Made by a program: the position numbers and the translations under genes. From Thermotogae bacterium (lineage in GTDB: Bacteria > Thermotogota > Thermotogae > Thermotogales > DSM-5069), in contig QNAO01000003.1 of NCBI GenBank assembly GCA_003641785.1, forward strand, positions 1-13,868: a stretch of DNA of 13,868 nucleotides. The letters run 5' to 3'. A model generated the notes under the pieces. It was not told where the DNA came from. It saw only the letters and a program-made list of their open reading frames with translations, and made no database searches. How positions within the stretch are numbered: the first letter of the stretch is position 1; every line of letters begins with the position of its first letter. This document shows, piece by piece, positions 1-7,150 of the stretch.

Positions 1-1
1 G

Positions 2-904
2 CACAAAACCCACTGTAGCCCGTCAGATGCGCGTGATGCCCGACTCATCGCACGCCAACTTGGTGTACCGTTCGAAGTGGTCGATGTGGAAGACGTGTTT
101 TGTGAAAAGATCATCAATTACTATACATCTGAATACATCAAAGGCAGAACGCCGAATCCGTGCTATTTTTGCAATAGATATGTGAAATTTGGAATTTTAC
201 TGGAAATGGTCATTCACCGTGGCTTTGACAGACTGGCAAGCGGCCATTACGCCAGAATTGTCGATGGTAAGCTCTACAAAGCGATCGACAAAGAAAAGGA
301 TCAGTCCTATTTTTTATCGTCCATAGAAAGAGAAAAGCTCAGATACCTCGTGTTTCCCAACGGTGATAAAACAAAGAGACAAGTTAGAGAGATCGCGGAG
401 ATGGTAAAGCTTCATATTCATGAAAAGAGGGAATCTCAGGATTTATGTTTTATTCCAGATGGAGATCAAAACACGTTTTTCAGCGAAAGAGGGCTGACAT
501 CAAATCCGGGCTTGATTGTCGACACACATGGAAACGCGCTTGGAGAGCACAGAGGTCTTTTCAACTACACGGTGGGACAGAGGAAGTTACGAATTTCAGC
601 CAAAGAAAGGCTTTATGTGGTTAGACTTGACTCTGAGAAGAACATGGTTGTTGTTGGCAAGAAAGAGGAAGTCTACACCGACACCTTCAGAGTGTCTAAT
701 TTGAATCTCCTTTGTGAAGTACCCGCTGAATTCAGCGCGAGTGTAATGGTTAGAAAAAAGGCTGAGGAAGTTCCGTGTCGGGTGAAAATGAGCGATGATA
801 CTGCCACAATTACATGCGAAAGGCCAATTTTTGCAGTTACCCCCGGGCAGATCGCGGCGCTATATAACCACGATCTTGTTATAGCATCGGGTGTTATTGA
901 TTGA
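2..904 (+). CDS. mnmA: tRNA 2-thiouridine(34) synthase MnmA, 3' part (5' end outside window)
   Basis: MnmA takes persulfide sulfur and ATP and thiolates U34 of Lys, Glu and Gln tRNAs in the cytoplasm. The frame is open from base 2 with no stop, so the ATP-binding PP-loop start lies off the left edge; 300 codons remain of a family length near 360. Visible motifs are GRTPNPC (Cys at fragment residue 54, equivalent to E. coli Cys102), SGHYAR, KDQSYFL, and ESQDLCFIPDGD (Cys at residue 149, equivalent to the catalytic-persulfide Cys199). Both catalytic cysteines are therefore present. The C-terminal beta-barrel ends in a normal family tail (TPGQ ... GVID). An internal GTG at 77 is not the start, because family-conserved sequence (PSDARDARLIARQLGVPFEV) continues upstream of it. 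It precedes the rhomboid operon, from which a likely promoter separates it. The identification is firm. Confidence 0.95.
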   Translation, partial: HKTHCSPSDARDARLIARQLGVPFEVVDVEDVFCEKIINYYTSEYIKGRTPNPCYFCNRYVKFGILLEMVIHRGFDRLASGHYARIVDGKLYKAIDKEKDQSYFLSSIEREKLRYLVFPNGDKTKRQVREIAEMVKLHIHEKRESQDLCFIPDGDQNTFFSERGLTSNPGLIVDTHGNALGEHRGLFNYTVGQRKLRISAKERLYVVRLDSEKNMVVVGKKEEVYTDTFRVSNLNLLCEVPAEFSASVMVRKKAEEVPCRVKMSDDTATITCERPIFAVTPGQIAALYNHDLVIASGVID

Positions 905-930
905 TTTTCGCAGTATTTTCGTGGTATGAT
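901..930 (+). promoter_or_regulatory. Candidate sigma-A promoter with extended -10
   Basis: TTGATT (901-906) is followed by an 18-nt spacer and TATGAT (925-930), with a TG at 922-923 that makes an extended -10 (TGGTATGAT). The -35 overlaps the mnmA stop codon. Transcription would start near 936-938, just before the hairpin at 943-977, and would serve the rhomboid-gatA-gatB operon. This is a consensus match by eye only. Confidence 0.5.
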
Positions 931-942
931 GAAGCTAACCAG

Positions 943-977
943 GTTCCAAAACATCCGTTAGTGGTGATGTTTTGAAC
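943..977 (+). promoter_or_regulatory. Inverted repeat / 5'-leader hairpin before the rhomboid operon
   Basis: GTTCCAAAACATC (943-955) pairs with GATGTTTTGAAC (966-977) over 12 bp with a single bulged C, around a 10-nt loop. No T-run follows on the + strand (next bases are GCGGTG), so it is not a standard intrinsic terminator for mnmA. If the upstream promoter is real, the hairpin sits at the extreme 5' end of the mRNA. There it could protect the transcript or act as a regulatory leader. Its function is unknown. Confidence 0.5.
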
Positions 978-1002
978 GCGGTGTTATGTTCGTGATGCAA
1001 AC

Positions 1003-1008
1003 GGAGGG
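1003..1008 (+). promoter_or_regulatory. Ribosome binding site deciding the TTG start of the rhomboid gene
   Basis: GGAGGG lies 6 nt before the TTG at 1015. No ATG or GTG in frame fits the conserved N-terminus better, so this site fixes the unusual start. Confidence 0.75.
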
Positions 1009-1014
1009 ATCTGA

Positions 1015-1710
1015 TTGTTCCCACTTTACGATACTGTTCCTACAAGAAAAAGACCCTACGTGCTATACGCTCTCTTAGCTGTTAATGTCGTTGTCTTTTT
1101 GTATCAAGAATCTTTGAATAGAGTCGATCTTTTACAATTTATGTACAATTTTGGACTCGTCCCGGCAAGGTGGACTGTTCGGGGATGGGAACGATTCTGG
1201 CAAATAAGAACAGGGCTCCAACTGAATGTTTCCAAATGGTGGTCGCCTCTCACTCACATGTTTTTGCACGGTGGATGGTCACACATCATTGGAAACATGT
1301 GGTTTTTGTGGGTATTTGGAGACAACGTTGAGGACAAGATGGGGCACGTCAAATTCAGTGTGTTTTACTTATCGAGCGGTATCGCGGCGGCACTGGCGTA
1401 TTTTCCATTTGGTTTCAGATCTCAGATTCCCATGGTAGGAGCATCAGGCGCGATTTCAGCGGTGATGGGAGCGTATTACGTGATGTTCCCATACTCGAGG
1501 ATTGTTTCTTTCGTGCCTATCTTTTTCTTTTTCACGCTTACAGCTATTCCAGCAGGCGCATATCTCTTATTGTGGTTCTTATTTCAAGTTCTCAGTGGGG
1601 TGCTCGACAGCACGATGAACACAGGAGTTGCGTGGTGGGCACATGTCTCCGGGTTCATTCTTGGAGTTCTGTGGGGACGTTACGAAAAAAGAAAGCTGTA
1701 CTATCTCTAA
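1015..1710 (+). CDS. Rhomboid family intramembrane serine protease
   Basis: This is a polytopic inner-membrane protease of 231 residues that cuts substrate transmembrane helices within the bilayer. The catalytic Ser is Ser144 in GASG and the catalytic His is His210 in AHVSGF. The conserved HMFLHGGWSHIIGNM block (residues 81-95) supplies the oxyanion-side His90 and Asn94, which match GlpG His150 and Asn154. About six hydrophobic segments are visible (residues roughly 16-31, 86-101, 114-130, 141-160, 165-196, 204-220), which fits a compact bacterial six-helix rhomboid without extra domains. The start is a TTG with a strong GGAGGG site. It is the first gene of the operon and lies 12 nt before gatA; no functional link to tRNA amidation is evident. 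The substrate cannot be told from the sequence. Confidence 0.93.
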   Translation: MFPLYDTVPTRKRPYVLYALLAVNVVVFLYQESLNRVDLLQFMYNFGLVPARWTVRGWERFWQIRTGLQLNVSKWWSPLTHMFLHGGWSHIIGNMWFLWVFGDNVEDKMGHVKFSVFYLSSGIAAALAYFPFGFRSQIPMVGASGAISAVMGAYYVMFPYSRIVSFVPIFFFFTLTAIPAGAYLLLWFLFQVLSGVLDSTMNTGVAWWAHVSGFILGVLWGRYEKRKLYYL

Positions 1711-1716
1711 GGAGGT
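1709..1716 (+). promoter_or_regulatory. Ribosome binding site of gatA overlapping the rhomboid stop
   Basis: AAGGAGGT runs through the last two bases of the rhomboid TAA and lies 6 nt before the GTG start at 1723. It is a near-perfect anti-16S match and selects this GTG as the gatA start. The rhomboid and gatA are probably translated from one message. Confidence 0.75.
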
Positions 1717-1722
1717 AACAGT

Positions 1723-3129
1723 GTGTTTAGATCATTAACGATTGAAGATTGTTTGAGTCTGAATCGAGAAGATCTGGCGGCTGAATCTGCTAAAGAAATA
1801 GAAAAGATGGAGCCTGTTTTGAAGAGCTTTATAACAGTGTGCAAAGATCACGAATTCCGCAGCGGCGAATTTGCGGGTATTCCCATAGCTGTAAAGGATA
1901 ACATAACAACAAAGGGTGTAAAAACAACCTGCGCTTCAAAGATACTGGAAAACTACGTGCCACCTTACAACGCGACAGTGGTTGAAAAACTGCTCTTGCA
2001 TGGGTTTACTGTGGTTGGAAAAACCAACCTTGACGAGTTCGCCATGGGTTCAAGCACTGAAAGATCAGCGTTTTTTCCGACACGAAACCCGTGGGACCCT
2101 ACTCGTGTTCCAGGGGGCAGCAGTGGCGGATCGGCGGCGGCTGTCGCAGGTGGTGAGGTGGTAGCCGCTTTGGGCAGCGATACTGGGGGGTCTGTCAGAC
2201 AGCCGGCTTCCTTGTGCGGAGTTGTGGGTTTCAAACCAACTTATGGACTTGTTTCCAGGTATGGTCTAATTGCCTTCGCGTCATCGCTCGATCAAATCGG
2301 TCCTATCACCAAATCGGTAAGAGACGCCGCGATCCTTATGAGTGTCATTTCTGGAAAGGACGCTATGGACTCCACCACCGTGGATAAAAATATTGATTTT
2401 TTGAAGGATATGGAAAACGGAATATCTGGAATGAAGTTCGCGGTTCCAAAGGAAGTTTATGATTACGAACAGCTTGACAGCGGTGTTGCGGTTCTCTTTG
2501 ATGAGGCTCTGAAACTGGCTGAAAAGCTGGGGGCGAAGATCAGAAAAGTGCGTATTCCCAGCATGAAATACGCTGTTGCTGTTTATTATGTGATAGCGCC
2601 CGCAGAGGCGAGTTCAAATCTTGCAAGATACGATGGGGTGAAATATGGTCTCAGAGTCGAAGAAAAGGGTTTGAAAGACATGTACAAAAGGACTCGGAGA
2701 GAAGGTTTTGGTGAGGAAGTGAGGCGCAGAATAATGTTGGGAACGTTCACTCTGAGCGCCGCTTACTACGAGGCGTACTTCAACAAGGCGCAGAAGGTAA
2801 GACGCGTTCTGTCATCTGAACTGGACTCAGTGTTGACAGAGAATGACGCGATTCTCACACCGACTTCACCGATTACCGCTTTTAAACTCGGAGAAGTCAA
2901 AGACCCACTGACATATTACTTAATGGACATATTCACAGCACCAGCCAATCTCGCGGGTTTGCCTGCAATAAGCGTTCCTTACGGATTTTCCAACGATTTG
3001 CCAGTGGGGCTCCAGATAATGTCCAGGAGATTTCACGATGCAAAGGTGCTCCGTATTGCCAGGAGTTTCGAGAAAAACTCCCCATATAATAGTAATGGAA
3101 GAATTCGGCTGCCGGTGGTGAAAGCATGA
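1723..3129 (+). CDS. gatA: Asp-tRNA(Asn)/Glu-tRNA(Gln) amidotransferase subunit A
   Basis: GatA is the glutaminase of the GatCAB complex. It releases ammonia from glutamine, and GatB uses that ammonia to amidate misacylated Glu-tRNA(Gln) or Asp-tRNA(Asn). The 468-residue length is normal for the family. The amidase-signature catalytic triad is complete: Lys58 (in IPIAVKDN), cis-Ser133 (in GGSSGGS) and Ser157 (in [13 protein letters not shown]). The spacings of 75 and 24 residues equal those of the characterised Staphylococcus enzyme (Lys79/Ser154/Ser178). The GTG start follows AAGGAGGT. The stop overlaps the gatB start by 4 nt (ATGA), a sign of coupled synthesis of the two subunits. No gatC is encoded in the window, so the small stabilising subunit must lie elsewhere. 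Confidence 0.97.
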   Translation: MFRSLTIEDCLSLNREDLAAESAKEIEKMEPVLKSFITVCKDHEFRSGEFAGIPIAVKDNITTKGVKTTCASKILENYVPPYNATVVEKLLLHGFTVVGKTNLDEFAMGSSTERSAFFPTRNPWDPTRVPGGSSGGSAAAVAGGEVVAALGSDTGGSVRQPASLCGVVGFKPTYGLVSRYGLIAFASSLDQIGPITKSVRDAAILMSVISGKDAMDSTTVDKNIDFLKDMENGISGMKFAVPKEVYDYEQLDSGVAVLFDEALKLAEKLGAKIRKVRIPSMKYAVAVYYVIAPAEASSNLARYDGVKYGLRVEEKGLKDMYKRTRREGFGEEVRRRIMLGTFTLSAAYYEAYFNKAQKVRRVLSSELDSVLTENDAILTPTSPITAFKLGEVKDPLTYYLMDIFTAPANLAGLPAISVPYGFSNDLPVGLQIMSRRFHDAKVLRIARSFEKNSPYNSNGRIRLPVVKA

Positions 3130-4556
3130 AGACTGTAATCGGACTGGAAATTCATGTGCAGCTTTTAACTGAAACGAAGGCTTTTTGCTCGTGCAGCGCA
3201 AATGTTTTTGAGAAAGCTCCAAACACAATGATATGCCCCGTTTGCACAGGGCAACCCGGGGCTCTTCCAACCGTGAACAAAATGATGATTGAGTACGCGG
3301 TTAGAACAGCTCTGGCGCTAAACTGCGAGATTCATCGGTTTTCTCGCTTTGACAGAAAGAATTATTTTTACCCTGACTTGCCCAAGGGTTATCAAATTAC
3401 CCAGTACTTCTATCCAATTGCAACCAACGGATGTCTTGAGCTTGATGTTGGCAAAGAGCGCAAAAAAGTAAGAATAAGAAGACTACACATCGAAGAAGAC
3501 GCTGGAAAACTAATGCACGAAGGCGACGCAATTACCAAGGCTCACCACACACTTGTCGACATGAACAGATGTGGAGTTCCGTTGATAGAAATTGTAACAG
3601 AACCGGATCTGACATCTCCAAGAGAAGCGCGCCGTTTTCTCGAAAAACTGAGATCGATCCTGAGGTACCTGCGTGTCAGCAGTGGAGATATGGAAAAAGG
3701 AGCGCTTCGATGCGACGCCAACATATCTGTGGTTGATGAAAAAGGGTTTTCAAGCAATAGAGTTGAAGTGAAAAACATGAATTCCTTCAAATTTGTCGAG
3801 AAGGCTTTACAGTTTGAGCAGAACCGGATTATTCAGGCGTTGAAATCTGGCTCTAATGTTGAAAAAGAAACACGAGGCTGGGATTTAACCTCAAAAACGA
3901 CAGTCTCGATGCGAGGAAAAGAAGAAGAAAGTGACTATCGCTATTTTCCGGAACCCGACATACCACCAGTTGTTATTTCTGATGAATATATAGAAAAGAT
4001 TAAAGAAAGCTTGCCCGAACTCCCTGATCAGAAAAAAGATCGTTTTACCAGAGATTACGGAATTCCTGAACTCGACGCAGAAGTTTTGACCAGTACAAGG
4101 GAGCTGGCTGATTTCTACGAAGAATGCGTGAAAATCAAGCCGAAGCCAAAAGAGATCAGTAACTGGATTATGACAGAACTGCTGAGAGAGATGAAAAATT
4201 CTGAAAGCGAAGCGGTGCCGATCTCGCCGCGTCATCTTGTTGAACTGATCGAACTCGTTGAGGCGGGATCTGTTTCCATAAAAATGGCGAAAGAAATGTT
4301 CCCAGAAATTTTCGCCACGAAGAAGATGCCCAGGCAGATTGTCGAAGAGAGGGGATTGAAGCAAGTCAATGACAAAGATGTTATAGAAAAGATAATAAAG
4401 CAAGCGATGGAGCAAAATCCAAAGGCTGTGAGACAGTATCGATCGGGTAAAAAAGGCGTGCTTGGCTATTTTGTGGGGGCTGTGATGAAGCAAACCCAAG
4501 GAATGGCTAACCCACAGCTTGTGAATGAGATCGCCAGGAAGCTCTTGGAGGGATAA
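3126..4556 (+). CDS. gatB: Asp-tRNA(Asn)/Glu-tRNA(Gln) amidotransferase subunit B
   Basis: GatB is the kinase/amidotransferase subunit of GatCAB. It phosphorylates the carboxylate of Glu or Asp on the misacylated tRNA with ATP and transfers the ammonia delivered from GatA. Its 476 residues match the family. The N-terminal cradle domain shows GLEIHVQL (6-13), the CxC...CPVC cysteine set (Cys21, Cys23, Cys37, Cys40) expected to bind zinc, [30 protein letters not shown] and RCDANIS. The C-terminal helical and YqeY-like tail (about 320-476) contacts the tRNA in known structures. Translation starts at an ATG inside the gatA stop (ATGA). The gene ends 1 nt into the next ORF. Confidence 0.97.
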   Translation: MKTVIGLEIHVQLLTETKAFCSCSANVFEKAPNTMICPVCTGQPGALPTVNKMMIEYAVRTALALNCEIHRFSRFDRKNYFYPDLPKGYQITQYFYPIATNGCLELDVGKERKKVRIRRLHIEEDAGKLMHEGDAITKAHHTLVDMNRCGVPLIEIVTEPDLTSPREARRFLEKLRSILRYLRVSSGDMEKGALRCDANISVVDEKGFSSNRVEVKNMNSFKFVEKALQFEQNRIIQALKSGSNVEKETRGWDLTSKTTVSMRGKEEESDYRYFPEPDIPPVVISDEYIEKIKESLPELPDQKKDRFTRDYGIPELDAEVLTSTRELADFYEECVKIKPKPKEISNWIMTELLREMKNSESEAVPISPRHLVELIELVEAGSVSIKMAKEMFPEIFATKKMPRQIVEERGLKQVNDKDVIEKIIKQAMEQNPKAVRQYRSGKKGVLGYFVGAVMKQTQGMANPQLVNEIARKLLEG

Positions 4557-5314
4557 TGGTGCGCAGATTGTTGCTTTTTGCACTGATTTTCACTTGCACA
4601 CTGGTTGAAGCCGTTCAGCTATCGATCGGACCGGATTTCGCATTTTACTTGAATATGGGAAATTTAATGCTCCGCTTTTCAGACAATGCCCAAGTTGGAG
4701 TTTGTTTTTCAGACGATAGAGCGAGATACACAAAAATGGGATTTCTGAACATTAAGAACTCAGATGCTCAAATGCTTGTATCCGCCTCGTTAGGCAAGAG
4801 CTGGACACTGTTTTTTGAAATGAACGCCAGCACCTATGGAATTTTCCCCGGAAAATACACCTTTAGAACAGTGCTTACACCTGATAACAGCCACATGTTG
4901 ATAAAAGCGTCGCAAAAAGTGTTTCTTCCCAAGAACACCATTAATTTTTCTACGATCGATTCCATTGGCAGGGTTTCAACAGGATTCAGCAGGGTGTATG
5001 CAAATCTTGAAGAAAAGGAAATCGGTATGTACAGGGTTGAGAACGGCGTGTTTGTTGGATTTTTCCCGTACTCAACCGGCAGTATCGGTGAGCAAGCTTT
5101 TTTCATGGGAATAGGCTGGATGGACGATATAGGTGGACTTTTCGCATTTAGAACACAGGTAAGCGTTTCGGATCTCTCAGTTTTTCTCGATCCTTTTGTA
5201 ATTGTCAAGTCTGATGGTGCTTTATTTGGAATTCGCGCCGACTGCACGGCGCCTGGTTTAGAGGCAACCTTCTTCTTCTCGGGGAGGCAGGTTCTGTTCA
5301 ATGTCTCTTTCTGA
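4556..5314 (+). CDS. Exported beta-rich protein of unknown family, candidate outer-membrane (toga) beta-barrel
   Basis: I do not recognise a named family for this 252-residue protein. A signal peptide is clear: positively charged MVRR, a hydrophobic core at residues 5-17, and a probable signal peptidase I site after Ala19 (VEA|VQ). The lone Cys14 does not make a lipobox. The mature part has no long hydrophobic helix and is full of short alternating polar/hydrophobic stretches with many Gly, Ser, Asn and aromatic residues. The last strand ends VLFNVSF, with hydrophobic residues at -1, -3, -5 and -7 and a terminal Phe, as in barrel proteins folded by BamA. A small barrel in the outer toga or a periplasmic beta-sandwich are both possible. 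The ATG overlaps the gatB TAA by 1 nt. GTG at 4559 is an equally plausible start, as it has better spacing from GGAGGG at 4547-4552. The 3' end overlaps hemW by 14 nt. Confidence 0.7.
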   Translation: MVRRLLLFALIFTCTLVEAVQLSIGPDFAFYLNMGNLMLRFSDNAQVGVCFSDDRARYTKMGFLNIKNSDAQMLVSASLGKSWTLFFEMNASTYGIFPGKYTFRTVLTPDNSHMLIKASQKVFLPKNTINFSTIDSIGRVSTGFSRVYANLEEKEIGMYRVENGVFVGFFPYSTGSIGEQAFFMGIGWMDDIGGLFAFRTQVSVSDLSVFLDPFVIVKSDGALFGIRADCTAPGLEATFFFSGRQVLFNVSF

Positions 5315-6446
5315 AGTTAGCCTTTATCTTCATGTTCCATTTTGTAAATCAAGATGCAGTTACTGTGATTTCGTTTCATATACAGACTTTTCTTCTGTGG
5401 ACGATTACTTCGAGGCTGTGTACAAAGAACTGCTTTTGTGGAAGCAAGAATATCCATACGCAAGGCTCAGCACGATATACATAGGTGGAGGAACACCGAG
5501 CGACGTGCCTAATTGGGTAAACAAAACGTTGCACCACATATTTCGAATTTTCGACACTTCTCGATGCGAAGAAGTCACGGTCGAGGTGAACCCGGGATGT
5601 TCTGCAGAAGTGCTCAAGTCATTTTCAAGGATGGGAGTTAACAGGCTTAGCATTGGACTTCAGTGCGCTGACGATGAAGTCTTGAATTTTGTCAAGAGAA
5701 GGCACTCTGTGTCTGATTTTCTGAAAACATACTCTGATGCCAGAAGATATTTCCAAAATGTGAACATCGACTTCATAGTGGGATTGCCAAAAGAAACAGA
5801 AAAATCCATAGAGGAGAACATATCCACATTGAAGCGGTGTGATCCCGAGCATGTTTCGGTTTACATGCTCGAAACTCATTCAAATGAAACGCAAGAAGTT
5901 TCTGAAAAACTGAGTTTGGCAGAAGACGCTGATGAGCACTATGAGATGTTCATCACCGAGGTTGAGAAAACCTGGAAACGGTATGAGATATCGAACTTCT
6001 CAAAGGTGGGTTTTAAATGTATTCATAATTTGAGATACTGGAATAATCAACAGTACATAGGAGTGGGGGTGTCAGCGGGTGGACATATTCAGAAAATGAG
6101 GTATGTTAACTGCGTCTCGATAAAGGACTACATATCCAGAATAGACGAAGGGAAATTCCCGCGAGCGTTTCAAAGACTTAACAGCCCCTTAGAAGAACTA
6201 AAAGAAAGGCTTTTCATGGGCTTGAGGCTTGAGAATGGAGTGAAAATAGAAGAACTTCTTGAATACATGAGTCAAGATGAGTTAGAAATTATGTGTAAGA
6301 AATTCGAAGGGTTAGTTGAAAAGCAAAAAGGACGAATAGTTCTCACTCAAAAGGGGTTCGACTTCTCTAAATCCGTCCTTCTGAACATCGTTGATTATGT
6401 GGAAACACTTCAATCCATGGGAGGTGGGGGCTGTGTTGTTCGTTGA
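5301..6446 (+). CDS. hemW: Radical SAM protein HemW (coproporphyrinogen III oxidase-like, heme chaperone)
   Basis: This 381-residue radical-SAM protein belongs to the HemN/HemW family. The 4Fe-4S motif CxxxCxYC is at Cys15, Cys19 and Cys22 (HVPFCKSRCSYCDF). Other family blocks are IYIGGGTPS (59-67, SAM binding), VEVNPG, NRLSIGLQ, DFIVGLP, and HNLRYW (242-247). The HNxxYW block and C-terminal winged helix (about 300-375) are HemW hallmarks. Members characterised in other bacteria bind and deliver heme and do not oxidise coproporphyrinogen, so HemW is the better name than HemN. The block GLQCADDEVLNFVKRRHS is somewhat divergent from the usual GVQSFDDE..L..LGR.H. The ATG at 5301 lies inside the previous gene, with only a modest AGG nearby. 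The last 14 nt are shared with the flavin reductase gene. Confidence 0.88.
   Translation: MSLSEVSLYLHVPFCKSRCSYCDFVSYTDFSSVDDYFEAVYKELLLWKQEYPYARLSTIYIGGGTPSDVPNWVNKTLHHIFRIFDTSRCEEVTVEVNPGCSAEVLKSFSRMGVNRLSIGLQCADDEVLNFVKRRHSVSDFLKTYSDARRYFQNVNIDFIVGLPKETEKSIEENISTLKRCDPEHVSVYMLETHSNETQEVSEKLSLAEDADEHYEMFITEVEKTWKRYEISNFSKVGFKCIHNLRYWNNQQYIGVGVSAGGHIQKMRYVNCVSIKDYISRIDEGKFPRAFQRLNSPLEELKERLFMGLRLENGVKIEELLEYMSQDELEIMCKKFEGLVEKQKGRIVLTQKGFDFSKSVLLNIVDYVETLQSMGGGGCVVR
6420..6426 (+). promoter_or_regulatory. Ribosome binding site inside hemW that sets the flavin reductase start
   Basis: GGAGGTG lies within the last codons of hemW, 6 nt before GTG 6433 and 9 nt before TTG 6436. It argues against the upstream in-frame ATGs at 6391 and 6397. 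Those lack such a site and would add about a dozen residues not expected at the start of this fold. Confidence 0.75.
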
Positions 6447-7014
6447 AAAACCGAAAACTTACAACTTTCATTTTCCCTCGAATATAGCCATTATCTGCGC
6501 TGAGTATGAAAATCAGATCAACTTGATGACTGCGGCGTGGCACACTCAAGTGTCTCAAAAACCTCCTTTGTACATGGTATCCATATCTTCACAGCGGTAC
6601 ACGCATGAACTCATAGTGTACTCAAGAGAGTTTTCCATAAACTTCATAAGCTACGATTTGAGCCAGCTCGCGGCGTTTTTGGGAAGAACGTCTGGAAGAG
6701 ACATAGAAAAGGTATCTGTATTCGACATCGCCCTGGAACAGTCGGTTAATATCAGAACTCCGTTTTTGAAGAAAGCTTACGCTGTCTATGAGTGCAAGCT
6801 CTATGATTACAGGCGCGCGGGAGATCACACGCTTTTCATAGGACAGATAGTTGGTGTGCACTACGATGAAAACAGCTTTGATCCAAATTTGAAAACCTCG
6901 CCAACACTGTATCTGGGTTCAGATAAATACGCTACACTGGATACTTCTTCTGTGAAAATTCACAGCGAAAAGCAAGTGAAAGATTACCTTTCAAAATGGG
7001 TTCAGGATATCTGA
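6433..7014 (+). CDS. Flavin reductase-like (FMN-binding split barrel) domain protein
   Basis: This 193-residue protein matches the flavin-reductase-like / flavoredoxin group, which binds FMN in a homodimeric split beta-barrel and uses NAD(P)H or ferredoxin-type donors. Recognisable features are the N-terminal strand VEKPKTYNFHFP, the block NLMTAAWHTQVSQKPPLYMVSI (30-51), which contributes to the FMN phosphate site, the EFSINFIS strand (66-73), and HTLFIGQIVGVHYDE (132-146) near the C-terminus. The LGRTSGRDIEK loop is typical of the single-domain members. The electron donor and acceptor cannot be deduced. I chose GTG 6433 (TTG 6436 is nearly as good) from the GGAGGTG site. It overlaps hemW by 14 nt and appears to be the last gene of its operon, as a 136-nt spacer follows. 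Confidence 0.87.
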   Translation: MLFVEKPKTYNFHFPSNIAIICAEYENQINLMTAAWHTQVSQKPPLYMVSISSQRYTHELIVYSREFSINFISYDLSQLAAFLGRTSGRDIEKVSVFDIALEQSVNIRTPFLKKAYAVYECKLYDYRRAGDHTLFIGQIVGVHYDENSFDPNLKTSPTLYLGSDKYATLDTSSVKIHSEKQVKDYLSKWVQDI

Positions 7015-7032
7015 TGACTTTGATAAAATAAA

Positions 7033-7046
7033 TAATTAGTAATTAG
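7033..7046 (+). repeat. Tandem TAATTAG heptamer in AT-rich spacer
   Basis: Two adjacent copies of TAATTAG occupy 7033-7039 and 7040-7046 in the spacer before the nucleoside phosphorylase gene. A TTGATA lies at 7020-7025, but no well-spaced -10 partner follows it (only 14 nt to TAATTA). A promoter for the downstream operon is expected in this spacer, but I cannot place it with confidence. Confidence 0.4.
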
Positions 7047-7064
7047 TGAAGAAAGCCAAAAACG

Positions 7065-7088
7065 TGCATTAAAGTTTTGTTTAATGCA
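7065..7088 (+). promoter_or_regulatory. Perfect 9-bp inverted repeat in the leader of the pnp-nrnA-GGDEF-rnr operon
   Basis: TGCATTAAA (7065-7073) and TTTAATGCA (7080-7088) flank the 6-nt loop GTTTTG. A weaker outer pairing of AAAGC (7052-7056) with GCTTT (7096-7100) could extend the structure across an internal loop. No T-run follows directly on the + strand; on the - strand a T5 run follows after 2 nt. It may be a repressor operator, an mRNA leader structure or, less likely, a terminator of the preceding operon. The assignment is open. Confidence 0.5.
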
Positions 7089-7138
7089 GGAAATCGCTTT
7101 TCTCGTATGGAAATCTTAATGAATTTGTTAGAAACAAA

Positions 7139-7143
7139 GGAGG
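7139..7143 (+). promoter_or_regulatory. Ribosome binding site deciding the TTG start of the PNP gene
   Basis: GGAGG (within AAAGGAGGCG) lies 7 nt before TTG 7151. No better start codon is in frame nearby, so the TTG is accepted. Confidence 0.7.
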
Positions 7144-7150
7144 CGCTGTT

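Noticed and set aside
77..79. GTG 77 as start of mnmA
   Set aside because: Conserved MnmA sequence continues upstream in frame to base 2, so the gene is simply cut by the window edge.
943..977. Intrinsic terminator of mnmA
   Set aside because: The stem is AT-rich and is followed by GCGGTG, not a T-run.
3891..4583. Antisense ORF of 230 codons over the 3' half of gatB
   Set aside because: It lies opposite strongly conserved GatB sequence, has a low-complexity Phe/His/Leu-rich translation, no ribosome site and no family resemblance.
6391..6432. ATG 6391 or 6397 as start of the flavin reductase gene
   Set aside because: No ribosome site precedes them, and the GGAGGTG at 6420-6426 points to GTG 6433 or TTG 6436.
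7020..7045. Promoter TTGATA / TAATTA before the PNP gene
   Set aside because: The spacer is only 14 nt and the -10 match is weak, so I do not call it.
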